Shown here: positions 36,731 through 44,938 of the stretch, one piece after another
Numbering within the stretch: the stretch's first letter is position 1
How the letters are laid out: every line of letters begins with the position of its first letter
Assembly: GCF_022808175.1 (NCBI RefSeq)
Contig: NZ_JALGBX010000011.1
Span: 212,056 to 276,055 of the forward strand
DNA: 64,000 nucleotides
Direction: 5' to 3'
Source: Streptomyces sp. AP-93
GTDB lineage: Bacteria; Actinomycetota; Actinomycetes; Streptomycetales; Streptomycetaceae
Notes under the pieces: model-generated
Seen by the model: only the letters and a program-made list of their open reading frames with translations
What the model was told of the DNA's origin: nothing
The model's database searches: none
Made by a program: the position numbers and the translations under genes

Positions 36731-36738
36731 TGACCTAA
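36731..36738. repeat. TGACCTAA direct repeat, copy 1
   Basis: TGACCTAA, preceded by TAATTAGC, lies in the divergent promoter region between the TnpB-like and HTH genes. An identical octamer lies at 37013-37020 just past the HTH gene, preceded by TAAT. Confidence 0.55.
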
Positions 36739-36789
36739 GAAATGCTAGGGGATGATGTGAGCTATGACAAGCGAGGTAGAATGTAGTGC

Positions 36790-36984
36790 ATGGCAGCAAT
36801 GATTCCTGGATATGCAGACGCACGGCAGGCAGCGGAACAGCTCGGGGTGACGGTCCAGCACGTCTACAACCTCAACAGCAGCCGCGATGATTTCCCCGCC
36901 CCGGTCTACGTCGGCCGTACTCCGCTGTGGCCCATCGACCGCCTGAACGCCTGGCGGGAAGCCCACCCGAAACGTGGGGATTAA
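36790..36984 (+). CDS. Small helix-turn-helix protein (MerR/AlpA-excisionase type)
   Basis: A 64-residue protein: ADARQAAEQLGVTVQHVYNLNS is the HTH, then DDFPAPVYVGRTPLWPIDRLNAW is the AlpA/phage-excisionase wing. Such proteins bind DNA to control excision or transcription of mobile elements. It is divergent from the TnpB-like gene, 77 bp apart, in an AT-rich region unlike the surrounding chromosome. ATG 36790 is chosen; ATG 36799 is the next option. It could be repressor or cofactor of the element; no recombinase of the serine or tyrosine class is present. Confidence 0.78.
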   Translation: MAAMIPGYADARQAAEQLGVTVQHVYNLNSSRDDFPAPVYVGRTPLWPIDRLNAWREAHPKRGD

Positions 36985-37012
36985 AGTGACTTATTCCAGA
37001 ACGGGAAGTAAT

Positions 37013-37020
37013 TGACCTAA
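37013..37020. repeat. TGACCTAA direct repeat, copy 2
   Basis: Identical to 36731-36738. It sits at the boundary where the IS5-like transposase frame begins without a start codon, so it could mark an insertion boundary or an HTH-protein binding site. Confidence 0.5.
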
Positions 37021-37757
37021 TGGGTCGTTCTGCCTGTTCGCGTCGAAGATCAACATCATCGGCCTGCGCCCCTGGTCCCTGCCGCGTTAGACCGGCTCCC
37101 CGTCAAAGCGTTCCTCGCCCTGGTCGCCCACGTCGCCGTGCTCCTGCCGGCATCAGGGCGAGGGTTCCCATGGGTGCTGCTGGACAACCGGGTCCTCTTG
37201 GCGGCCATCGCGTGGCGCACCAACCTCACCCACCGTCAGCTCGCCGACCTCTTCGATATCGGCGTGGCCACCGTGCGCCGCGTCCTAGACCATCTCACGC
37301 CGCTGATCGCCGGACTCCTCGAACCACCCGAAGGGCGGCGGTCGGACCTGTGGGTGGTGGACGGAACGCTCATCCCCGTGGAAGACCAGACGATGACCTC
37401 CTGCTCCAAGAACTACCGCCGCAGCGTCAACGTCCAGATCGCCTTCCGTGTCCGTGACCGGCGCGTCGTCGCCGTCGGCCGCCTGGCCCGGCAACCGCAA
37501 CGACATCGTCGTCTTCCGTGCCACCATGGCCCAGCAGGTTGCCGGACATAGCCTCACCATGGGAGACGGCGCATACCGCAACGCCCCCGAGATCACCACC
37601 AGCCGGAACAAGAGCAAGCTGTTCGCCAAGCGGCGGGCACGAGCCGAACACGGCATCCCGCCTTGCCCCGCGCCAGCACCGCCGACGCGGCACCGCGATC
37701 AACGCCCCGACCCGTGCCGTCGCCGACCTCCACAACCTCAAGATCGACAACCCGTAA
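37020..37757 (+). pseudogene. IS5-like DDE transposase relic (5' truncated, frameshifted)
   Basis: The first frame (from about 37033) reads LPVKAFLALVAHVAVLLPASG, then the HTH_Tnp_4 part NLTHRQLADLFDIGVATVRRVLDHL and the first Asp in DLWVVDGTLIPVED. Near 37490 the reading shifts by one to GNRNDIVVF (second Asp region) and MGDGAYRNAP. Near 37650 it shifts again, with a deletion, to QHRRRGTAIN and ADLHNLKIDN. No start codon precedes the first frame. It is a dead member of the Streptomyces IS5-type family, and its 3' end is followed at once by the right inverted repeat. Confidence 0.82.
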
Positions 37758-37772
37758 TTACCGATCAAGTCT
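37756..37772 (-). repeat. Right terminal inverted repeat
   Basis: The reverse complement reads AGACTTGATCGGTAATT, the partner of 34681-34697. It is followed by TA (37773-37774) and AGACACGG of the chromosome. Confidence 0.85.
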
Positions 37773-37788
37773 TAAGACACGGGCCCCG

Positions 37789-38460
37789 TCACGAGGGCAG
37801 GGCTTCACCGATCATGCGGATGTACCGGTTCCAGTCCCAGTGGCGCCCCGGGTCCGTGTGGTCGGCGCCCGGCACCTCGGAGTGGCCCACGATGTGTTTG
37901 CGGTCGGCGGGTATGCGGTACCTCGCGCAGATGCCGGCGGCGAGCCGCGCCGAAGCCTCGTACATCGCGTCCGTGAAATCCTGCGGCCGGTGCACGAACC
38001 CGACGTGCTCGATACCGACGCTGCGCTCGTTCATGGAGCGGTTGCCCGCGTGGAAGGCGACGTCGAGCTCGCGCACCATCTGCTCGATGTGGCCGTCCTG
38101 GCCGACTATGTAGTGCGCCGACGCCCGGTGGAACGGATTCTTGAAGGCGTCCACCGAGGACTTGAAGCCGCCCTGGGTGACATGGACCACGATCCGGTCC
38201 ACCCGGTAGTCGGCGGGCCGGTCCGCCATCCGCCAGTTCGCCGGCGAGGCGGACGTCCACCTCGCCCCCGAGTGGTCCAGCGCACCCTCCTGCCGCGGCT
38301 TGTTCACCCCGGGTACCAGCCACCAGGCCCGCCCGAGCTCCTCGCGCCCGGCGACCGCCGCCACCCCGAAGATCCCCAGCCCGCCGAAAAGGACCGCCCG
38401 GCGGGTCCGCCCGGGCCGTTTGCTCCCCGTACTACCGCCCCTGTCGCCCTTGCTTCCCAA
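37789..38460 (-). CDS. Secreted N-acetylmuramoyl-L-alanine amidase (Amidase_2)
   Basis: A 223-residue zinc amidase. After a signal region with GRTRRAVLFGGLGIFGVAAVAG (possibly Tat), the domain begins YRVDRIVVHVTQGG (first zinc His) and has SAHYIVGQDGHI, ERSVGIEHVGFV and VGHSEVPGADHTDPG with the last His and Asp. It cleaves the bond between muramic acid and the stem peptide. The start is probably TTG 38460 (GGGGGTGG six bases upstream); no ATG or GTG fits the conserved MGSKGDRGG-like N-terminus. It is divergent from mnmA with a 70-bp gap. Confidence 0.88.
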   Translation of the reverse strand: MGSKGDRGGSTGSKRPGRTRRAVLFGGLGIFGVAAVAGREELGRAWWLVPGVNKPRQEGALDHSGARWTSASPANWRMADRPADYRVDRIVVHVTQGGFKSSVDAFKNPFHRASAHYIVGQDGHIEQMVRELDVAFHAGNRSMNERSVGIEHVGFVHRPQDFTDAMYEASARLAAGICARYRIPADRKHIVGHSEVPGADHTDPGRHWDWNRYIRMIGEALPS

Positions 38461-38530
38461 GGTGATCCACCCCCTGCCACCGAGAACGCGCTGTGACCCC
38501 GCGCGGTTCCCCCGTACCCTGGACGGTGCT

Positions 38531-39670
38531 ATGACTGAGAACCTGCCGAGCGTCCCCCGCCCCCTCCGCGTCCTGGCCGCCATGTCCGGCGGTGTGGACT
38601 CCGCCGTCGCCGCGGCCCGCGCCGTCGAAGCCGGGCACGACGTGACCGGCGTCCACCTCGCCCTCTCCGCGAACCCGCAGTCCTTCCGGACCGGAGCCCG
38701 CGGCTGCTGCACGATCGAGGACTCCCGCGACGCCCGCCGCGCCGCCGACGTCATCGGCATCCCGTTCTACGTCTGGGACCTCGCCGAGCGCTTCCGCGAG
38801 GACGTCGTCGAGGACTTCATCGCCGAGTACGAGGCCGGGCGCACCCCGAACCCCTGCCTGCGCTGCAACGAGAAGATCAAGTTCGCCGCGCTGCTCGACA
38901 AGGCCCTCGCCCTCGGCTTCGACGCCGTCTGCACCGGCCACTACGCCACCGTCGTCCTGAACGAGGACGGCACGCGCGAGCTGCACCGTGCCTCCGACAT
39001 GGCCAAGGACCAGTCCTACGTCCTCGGCGTGCTCGACGAGAAGCAGCTCGCCCACGCCCTCTTCCCGCTCGGCGACACCCTCACCACCAAGGAAGAGATC
39101 CGCGCCGAGGCCGAGGAGCGGGGCCTGGCCGTCGCGAAGAAGCCCGACAGTCACGACATCTGCTTCATCGCCGACGGCGACACCCAGGGCTTCCTGGCGA
39201 ACCGCCTCGGCAAGGCCGAGGGCGACATCGTCGACGAGGCCACCGGCGAGAAGGTCGGCACCCACGAGGGCGCCTTCGGGTTCACCATCGGCCAGCGCAA
39301 GGGCCTGCGGATCGGCCACCCGGCCCCCGACGGCAAGCCGCGCTACGTCCTCGACATCTCCCCGGTGAACAACACCGTCACCGTCGGCCCCGTCGAGGCC
39401 CTCGACGTCACCGGCCTCACCGCGATCCGCCCCCGCTGGTGCGGATCCACCGCCGCCGCCCCGGGTACGTACACCGCGCAGCTGCGCGCCCACGGCGGCG
39501 AGACGGAGGTCTTCGCCGAGCTGGTGGACGGCGAACTGCGCGTCCGCTTCACCGAGCCCGTCCGCGGTGTGGCCCCCGGCCAGGCGATCGTCCTCTACGA
39601 CGGCACCCGCGTGGTCGGCTCCGCCACGATCTCCGCGACGACCCGGGCGACGGCGGCCGCCTCCGCCTAG
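38531..39670 (+). CDS. mnmA: tRNA-specific 2-thiouridylase MnmA
   Basis: A 379-residue enzyme that thiolates U34 in tRNAs for Lys, Glu and Gln. The PP-loop is MSGGVDSAVAA. The catalytic Cys pair lies in NPCLRCNEKIKF (first) and SHDICFI (second), and GQRKGLRIG and KDQSYVLG are also conserved. Its N-terminal GCCTIEDSRDARR region is the actinobacterial variant. Sulfur comes from the cysteine desulfurase that normally lies just upstream; here a mobile element and the divergent amidase lie between. ATG 38531 is the family start. Confidence 0.96.
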   Translation: MTENLPSVPRPLRVLAAMSGGVDSAVAAARAVEAGHDVTGVHLALSANPQSFRTGARGCCTIEDSRDARRAADVIGIPFYVWDLAERFREDVVEDFIAEYEAGRTPNPCLRCNEKIKFAALLDKALALGFDAVCTGHYATVVLNEDGTRELHRASDMAKDQSYVLGVLDEKQLAHALFPLGDTLTTKEEIRAEAEERGLAVAKKPDSHDICFIADGDTQGFLANRLGKAEGDIVDEATGEKVGTHEGAFGFTIGQRKGLRIGHPAPDGKPRYVLDISPVNNTVTVGPVEALDVTGLTAIRPRWCGSTAAAPGTYTAQLRAHGGETEVFAELVDGELRVRFTEPVRGVAPGQAIVLYDGTRVVGSATISATTRATAAASA

Positions 39671-39687
39671 CCGGGCCGCCTTCCCGG

Positions 39688-40614
39688 TCAGACCACCGTC
39701 AGGACGATCTTGCCGGTGGTGCGGCCCCGCTCGCCGATCTCGTGGGCCTTCGCGGCCTCCGCCAGGGGCAGGACCGTGTCGATCAGCGGGCGGAGCTTGC
39801 CCTCTGCGACCAGGGCGGCGATCGCCTTCAGGCCCGCGTGGTCCGGCTCGACGAGGGTCCAGCCGGTGCGGAAGCCCTCCGTGCCGGCGGCCGGGACCTC
39901 GTCGGGGCCGTTCAGGGTGATCAGGTGACCGCCGGGGCGCAGCACCTTCAGCGAGCGCGTCCCGTAGTCGCCGCCGATGGCGTCGATCACCACGTCGACT
40001 TCGGACACCGCGTCCTCGAACGCGGTGGTCCGGTAGTCGATCAGCTCGTCCGCCCCGAGCGAGCGGAGCACCTCGTGCTTGGCGGCGCTGGCCGTGCCGA
40101 TCACGTACGCCCCGAGCGCCTTGGCGATCTGGACGGCGAAGTGTCCGACGCCCCCGGCCGCCGCGTGTACGAGCACCCGCTGGCCCGGCCGCACGCCGGC
40201 GGTGTCGGTCAGCGCCTGCCACGCGGTGAGCGCGGCCAGCGGCAGGGCCGCCGCCTGGACGTGGTCGAGCGTCTCCGGCTTGCGGGCGAAGTGCCGGGCC
40301 GTGGCCGTCACGTACTCGGCGTAGCCGCCCGCCTGGACCGGGAACCGCGGCAGGCCGAAGACCTCGTCGCCCGGCTGGAACACCGTCACGCCGGGTCCGA
40401 CGGCCTCGACCGTGCCGGACACGTCCCAGCCGACGGCCGGGACCGGCCCCCAAGGGATGAGGGCGCCTGAGGCCCGGGTCTTCCAGTCGACGGGGTTCAC
40501 CCCGGCCGCGTGGACCCGTACCAGGATCTCGCCCATGCCCGGCTCCGGCCGGTCCAGCTCGGTCTCGGTCAGTACCTCGGGCCCGCCCCACTGGCTGACG
40601 ACGATGGCGCGCAT
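39688..40614 (-). CDS. NADP-dependent oxidoreductase (zinc-type alcohol dehydrogenase-like, quinone oxidoreductase subgroup)
   Basis: A 308-residue medium-chain dehydrogenase without zinc ligands. It has the GroES-like N-terminus (GEILVRVHAAGVNPVDWKTR), then the Rossmann motif VHAAAGGVGHFAVQIAKALGA, and C-terminal GRTTGKIVLTV. It probably reduces quinones or enones with NADPH. GAGGAG precedes ATG 40614. It is divergent from a GlxA-type regulator gene 103 bp away, the usual arrangement for a regulator and its target. Confidence 0.92.
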   Translation of the reverse strand: MRAIVVSQWGGPEVLTETELDRPEPGMGEILVRVHAAGVNPVDWKTRASGALIPWGPVPAVGWDVSGTVEAVGPGVTVFQPGDEVFGLPRFPVQAGGYAEYVTATARHFARKPETLDHVQAAALPLAALTAWQALTDTAGVRPGQRVLVHAAAGGVGHFAVQIAKALGAYVIGTASAAKHEVLRSLGADELIDYRTTAFEDAVSEVDVVIDAIGGDYGTRSLKVLRPGGHLITLNGPDEVPAAGTEGFRTGWTLVEPDHAGLKAIAALVAEGKLRPLIDTVLPLAEAAKAHEIGERGRTTGKIVLTVV

Positions 40615-40717
40615 GTGTTTCTCCTCAGGTGTGTCCGGTGTTGCTGCTGGACCAGCTTCGGCTCCGGAGCGAGGCCGCGGTATTGGCCGTACGGCCACCA
40701 TGTGACAGGATCTGGCC

Positions 40718-41698
40718 ATGCACCGGATCGCCGTACTCGCCCTCGAAGGCGTCCCTCCGTTCGAGCTCGGGATGCCGTCCCGGGTGTTCGGCAACGCCGT
40801 GGACGACTCCTGGAAGCCGCTCTACGAGGTGACCGTCTGCACCGTCGACGGGCAGCCCGTGACCAGCGACGCGGGCTTCACGGTCGGGGTCTCGGCGGGG
40901 CCCGAGGCCCTCGCGGCCGCCGATACGGTGATCATCCCGCCGGCCAACGTCATGATGGCGCTGGAGCAGGGCGTACCCCTGCCCCGGCCGCTCGCCGACG
41001 CCCTCGCCGCGATCCGTCCCGGCACCCGGCTGGTGTCGATCTGCACCGGCACCTACGTGCTCGCCGCCGCCGGCCTGCTCGACGGCCGGCCCGCGACCAC
41101 GCACTGGATCAAGGCGCCGGCCTTCCAGCGGGCCTTCCCGCGCGTCAAGCTCGACGAGGACGTGCTCTTCGTCGACGACGGGGACATCCTGACCTCCGCC
41201 GGGGTCGCCGCCGGCGTGGACCTCTGCCTCTACATGATCCGCCAGGACCACGGCACGGCCGTCGCCAACCGTGCCGCGCGGCTGTGCGTCGTACCGCCGT
41301 GGCGGGACGGCGGTCAGGCCCAGTACATCGACCGGCCCGTCCCCGAACCCACCGTCGCCACCACCACCGCCACCCGGGCCTGGGCCCTGGAACGCCTCGC
41401 CGAGCCGATCGCCCTGGCCGAGCTGGCCGCCCACGCCCGGATGAGCCTGCGCACCTTCACCCGCCGCTTCCGTGATGAGGTCGGCATGACCCCGGTCCAG
41501 TGGCTCACCGGTCAACGCCTCGAAGTCGCCCGCCAGTTGCTTGAGTCCAGCGACCTCCCCGTCGACCTGGTCGCCCACCGCTCCGGCTTCGGCTCCGCGA
41601 ACTCGCTGCGCCAGCACATGCGTTCCGCACTCGGTATCTCCCCGATTGCCTACCGGCGCACCTTCCAGCCCAACTCCTCTTTCCCTGCGCATCATTGA
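40718..41698 (+). CDS. GlxA-family transcriptional regulator (DJ-1/PfpI plus AraC HTH)
   Basis: A 326-residue regulator. Residues 1-180 are a DJ-1/PfpI-like sensing domain (IAVLALEGVPPFELGMPSRVFG, LVSICTGTYVLAAAGLLDGRPATTHW, in which the Cys of SICTG sits at the nucleophile elbow). The C-terminal AraC domain has LAELAAHARMSLRTFTRRFRDEVGMTP and LVAHRSGFGSANSLRQHM. It likely controls the divergent oxidoreductase through the 103-bp region between them. Ligand is unknown. Confidence 0.92.
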   Translation: MHRIAVLALEGVPPFELGMPSRVFGNAVDDSWKPLYEVTVCTVDGQPVTSDAGFTVGVSAGPEALAAADTVIIPPANVMMALEQGVPLPRPLADALAAIRPGTRLVSICTGTYVLAAAGLLDGRPATTHWIKAPAFQRAFPRVKLDEDVLFVDDGDILTSAGVAAGVDLCLYMIRQDHGTAVANRAARLCVVPPWRDGGQAQYIDRPVPEPTVATTTATRAWALERLAEPIALAELAAHARMSLRTFTRRFRDEVGMTPVQWLTGQRLEVARQLLESSDLPVDLVAHRSGFGSANSLRQHMRSALGISPIAYRRTFQPNSSFPAHH

Positions 41699-41759
41699 TG
41701 CCCCGTCAGGACATCGGCATACTGCGTGGCCCTGCACTCTTCTTCTCAGGGGGAACCAC

Positions 41760-42567
41760 GTGCGCAACCATCACAGCAGGGCGGGGGCGGCGGCCTCGGT
41801 CGCGGCGGCCGCCGCCCTCGCGCTCGCGGCGGGGCTGACCACCCCGGCCGCCGCAGCGCCGCCCGGGACCGGCTCGTCGGACACCCCCGGCCGGCGCGAG
41901 ATCGGCCGCCCGGCCCGCCCCGACCACCCGGATCACCCTCGTCACCGGCGACCGCGTCGTCCTCGCCGCTGACGGCAGGCCCGTCTCCCTCGAACGCGGC
42001 GAGGGCCGCGCGCACATACCGTTCTCGGTGCGCACCGAGAACGGCCGCACCAGCGTCGTGCCGTACGACGCCCAACGCCGCGACGGCGTCGCAGCGGGCC
42101 GCAGTGACGCCCCGCTGGAGTCGAGCGCCCCCTTCCCGGTCCCGCCGGGCGAAGCCTCCTACGAGCTCACCACGACCACCCGGCTGAGCCCGGAGCTCTC
42201 CGCCACCTCCTCCGAGACCACGGCCACCTGGTGGTTCCGCTCCAAGGAGACGGCCGGACCGACCCCGCTCCCCGTCTCGGTGGTCCGCTTCGACGCCCGC
42301 CCGGCCCTGGACGGCACCCTGCCCGCGGGCCGCACGGCGAACTTCCCGGTAACCGTCCAGGGCCCGGCGGCCACCGCCCCGGCCACCCTGCGGGTCCAGG
42401 TCTCCTACGACGAGGGCCGCACCTGGCGCCCGCTCCACGTCCGCCACGGCAGGGTCGAGGTCCGTACCCCCGCGAAGGGCGGCACGGTCTCCCTGCGCGG
42501 CACCGTCACGGACCGGTCGGGCAACAAGTCGGAGGTGACCGTCCTGCGCGCCTACCTCGCGGGCTGA
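41760..42567 (+). pseudogene. Remnant of a secreted S8 (subtilisin-like) peptidase, catalytic domain deleted
   Basis: GTG 41760 begins a signal peptide (AAALALAAGLTTPAAAA). Near 41915 the frame must shift by one to read TTRITLVTGDRVVLAADGRPV, the propeptide motif of large streptomycete S8 peptidases, then RTENGRTSVVPYDAQRRDGV. Directly after, the protein continues with the C-terminal beta domain (YELTTTTRLSPELSATSSETTATWWF...LPVSVVRFDARPALD...LRVQVSYDEGRTW). The whole catalytic domain with Asp, His and Ser motifs is missing. Thus a frameshift and an internal deletion; the 42028-42567 frame alone lacks a signal. Confidence 0.75.
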
Positions 42568-42708
42568 CGCCCGACCCGCCGCCCGACCCGCCGCCTGCCC
42601 GCCGCCCGCCCGCCGCCCGCCGATGACCCGGGAGGTAATCGCCTCCGGGGCCACCGGCGGGCAGGATCGGAGCAACAAGCCGATCCCGCAGGGAAGAAGA
42701 GGCCCGAG

Positions 42709-43053
42709 ATGACCGCCTACGCCATCGCCCACATACGCCCCGAGACCATGAACGAGGACATCCTCCGCTACATCGAGGAGATCCCGTCCACCATGGACCC
42801 CTTCGAGGGCCGCTTCCTCGTCCACGGCAAGGAGGTCGAGGTCGTGGAGGGCAGCTGGCCCGGTACGATCGTGATGATCGGCTTCCCTGACCTCGAGCGC
42901 GCGCGGGGATGGTACGCGTCGGAGGCCTACCAGACGCTGATCCCGCTCCGCGCGGATCACATCGCGGGAGACATCATCCTGGTCGACGGCGTCCCCGAGG
43001 GCTACGACGCCTCGAAGACGGCGGCAACCCTCCGCGAGGCCGCCGGCCTCTGA
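42709..43053 (+). CDS. DUF1330 domain protein
   Basis: A 114-residue protein of the dimeric alpha-beta barrel type. DUF1330 landmarks are MTAYAIAHIRPETMNEDILRYIE, FEGRFLVHGKEVEVVEG, MIGFPDLERARGWYASEAYQTLIPLR and DIILVDGV. The function of the family is unknown; the fold suggests a small enzyme or ligand-binding protein. GGGAAGAAGAGGCCCGAG precedes ATG 42709. It stands alone, followed by a dispersed repeat. Confidence 0.9.
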   Translation: MTAYAIAHIRPETMNEDILRYIEEIPSTMDPFEGRFLVHGKEVEVVEGSWPGTIVMIGFPDLERARGWYASEAYQTLIPLRADHIAGDIILVDGVPEGYDASKTAATLREAAGL

Positions 43054-43077
43054 CGCGGCCCCCGGGCGGGGACGGTG

Positions 43078-43151
43078 ATTGCCCTGCGGGGCGGGTCCCC
43101 TACCCGCCCTTCCACGGTTCCCAGGGCTCCGCCCTGACCCGGCGGGGCTGA
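43078..43151. repeat. Copy of a dispersed intergenic repeat
   Basis: The string from GCCCTGCGGGG through CCCCTACCCGCCCTTCCACGGTTCC to GGCTCCGCCC is nearly the same as 50209-50265. It follows a stop codon, as do the other copies. Confidence 0.75.
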
Positions 43152-43216
43152 GTTCGCGGCCGCGTCGCCGGAGCCGGATGCGGGCGCGGCGTGGGCGGGG
43201 TGGGGTACCTGCGAGC

Positions 43217-43915
43217 ATGGGAGGCATGGCCACTCACCTCATCACCGGCGCCGGCTCCGGCATCGGTGCCGCCGTCGCGGCGCGGCTCCACGCCCGCGGC
43301 GACGACCTCGTCCTGCTCGCCCGCGACGCCGCCCGCGCCCGGCAGCTCACCGACCGGTTCCCCGGATCCGGCGCGCTCGTCGGGGACCTCGCCGACCCCG
43401 ACCGGCTGTCGTGGGCCTTCTCCAAGCAGGCCATCCCGGAGCGGATCGACTCGCTCCTGCACATCGCCGGCATCGTGGACCTCGGCCCGGTGGGGGAGCT
43501 GCGCCCCAAGACCTGGCACCAGCAGCTCAACGTCAACCTCATCGCCCCCGCCGAGGTCACCCGGCTCCTGCTGCCCACCCTGCGCGCCTCCCACGCCACC
43601 ATCGTCTTCGTGAACTCCGGCGCCGGCCTCGCCGCCCACGCCGACTGGAGCGCGTACGCCGCCTCCAAGCACGGGCTGAAGGCCCTCGCCGACTCGCTCC
43701 GGGCGGAGGAGAAGGAGAACGGCATCCGCGTCACCTCCGTCTACCCCGGCCGCACCGCCACCCCCATGCAGGCCAAGGTCCGCTCGCAGGAGGGCGAGTC
43801 CTACGACGCCGCCGACTGGATCGACGCCGAGTCCGTCGCGACCACCATCGTGATGGCCGTCGACCTGCCCCGCGACGCCGTGGTCACAGACCTCACCGTC
43901 AGGCCCGGCCGATGA
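43217..43915 (+). CDS. Short-chain dehydrogenase/reductase
   Basis: A 232-residue SDR. Cofactor motif is TGAGSGIGAAVA, structural motif LHIAGIVDLGPVGE (in place of NNAG), and the active site SAYAASKHGLKALADSLRAEE has Tyr and Lys; Ser is in FVNSGAGL. It resembles short classical SDRs of Streptomyces lying before a methionine synthase-like gene. ATG 43217 has GTGGGG upstream; ATG 43226 is the alternative, but its GGAGG is only one base away. The stop overlaps the next start. Confidence 0.9.
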   Translation: MGGMATHLITGAGSGIGAAVAARLHARGDDLVLLARDAARARQLTDRFPGSGALVGDLADPDRLSWAFSKQAIPERIDSLLHIAGIVDLGPVGELRPKTWHQQLNVNLIAPAEVTRLLLPTLRASHATIVFVNSGAGLAAHADWSAYAASKHGLKALADSLRAEEKENGIRVTSVYPGRTATPMQAKVRSQEGESYDAADWIDAESVATTIVMAVDLPRDAVVTDLTVRPGR

Positions 43916-44907
43916 GCGCGAGCCGCACCGGCGGAGCCACCGGAGTCGGCTCGCTCCCCGGCGGCGACGCCCGCGAGGCCGCCAAGACCGTTACCGGCTC
44001 CTTCGAGGAGTTCCCGTACCTCGCCGAGCTGCCCGCCCGCGGCCCCGGCTCGGACATGATCGGCCGTTCCCTCGGGCTGCTCGTGGACATGTACGCGCAC
44101 GTCGAGCCCAGCGGCTGGCGGATCAGCGACCGCCCCGGCCGCGACAGCAAGCGGGCCCGCTCCTGGCTCGGCGAAGACCTGGACGCCCTGGAGGAGTTCA
44201 CCCAGGGATACCAGGGCCGGCTGAAGGTCCAGGCCGTCGGGCCGTGGACGCTGGCCTCCGCCCTGGAACTGCACGGCGGCGAAGCCGTCCTCCAGGACCC
44301 GGGCGCCTGCCGGGACCTGGCCGGGTCGCTCGCGGAGGGCGTCCGCGAGCACCTGGCCGACGTACGCAAGCGGATCCCCGGCGCCGAGATCGTCCTCCAG
44401 TACGACGAGCCCTCGCTCACCGCGGTCCTGCTCGGCCGGGTGCGCTCCGCCAGCGGCTACCGCACCTACCGCGCCGTCGACCGGCAGGTCGTCGAGGGGA
44501 CGCTGCGCGAGCTGTTCGCCGTCCACGACGGTGAGGTGATCGTCCACTCCTGCGCCCCCGAGGTGCCCTTCGGGCTGCTGCGACGCGCCGGGGTCTCGGG
44601 CGTGTCGTTCGATTTCTCCTTGCTCACCGAGCGCGAGGATGACGCCATCGGGGAAGCGGTCGAAGCCGGTACGAAACTCTTCGCCGGAGTGGTGCCCGGG
44701 ACCGACGGCCCGTTGTCAGACCCGGGCGGTAGCGTCATGGGTGTCAGGAAGCTTTGGCGCAGGCTGGGGCTGACCCCGGGGACTCTGGCGGAGTCCGTCG
44801 TGGTCACCCCGGCGTGCGGTCTGGCGGGCGCTTCGCCCGCCTACGCACGGGCGGTTCAGGCGCACTGCGTCAGGGCGGCGAGGTCGCTCGCCGACAACCC
44901 TGAGTGA
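43912..44907 (+). CDS. Cobalamin-independent methionine synthase-like protein (MetE C-terminal domain)
   Basis: A 331-residue protein corresponding only to the C-terminal barrel of MetE. It has the zinc ligands in VIVHSCAPE (His and Cys) and TPACGLAG (Cys), and the QYDEPSL substrate region. Short archaeal-type enzymes of this kind can methylate homocysteine, but many actinobacterial ones have unassigned methyl donors. ATG 43912 overlaps the SDR stop (ATGA), so the two are coupled. The gene precedes ligA by 31 bp, an arrangement conserved in Streptomyces. Confidence 0.88.
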   Translation: MSASRTGGATGVGSLPGGDAREAAKTVTGSFEEFPYLAELPARGPGSDMIGRSLGLLVDMYAHVEPSGWRISDRPGRDSKRARSWLGEDLDALEEFTQGYQGRLKVQAVGPWTLASALELHGGEAVLQDPGACRDLAGSLAEGVREHLADVRKRIPGAEIVLQYDEPSLTAVLLGRVRSASGYRTYRAVDRQVVEGTLRELFAVHDGEVIVHSCAPEVPFGLLRRAGVSGVSFDFSLLTEREDDAIGEAVEAGTKLFAGVVPGTDGPLSDPGGSVMGVRKLWRRLGLTPGTLAESVVVTPACGLAGASPAYARAVQAHCVRAARSLADNPE

Positions 44908-44938
44908 TGGATCGAGACGGGTCACGGGAGGACACGGC

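Larger units (their letters stand above)
34681..37772. mobile_element. 3.1-kb mobile element with TnpB-like gene, HTH gene and decayed DDE transposase
   Basis: Bounded by 17-bp imperfect inverted repeats (15 of 17 identical) and flanked by TA on both sides. Removing it and one TA restores GAGCTAAGACACGG, i.e. the cysteine desulfurase stop followed by normal chromosome. Inside are a minus-strand TnpB-like gene (34697-36712), a divergent small HTH gene (36790-36984) and a + strand IS5-like transposase relic (37020-37757). The relic has no start codon of its own. The left inverted repeat touches the TnpB-like stop codon directly. Either a TnpB unit replaced the left part of an IS5-like element, or the element as a whole mobilises the nuclease. 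Confidence 0.8.
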
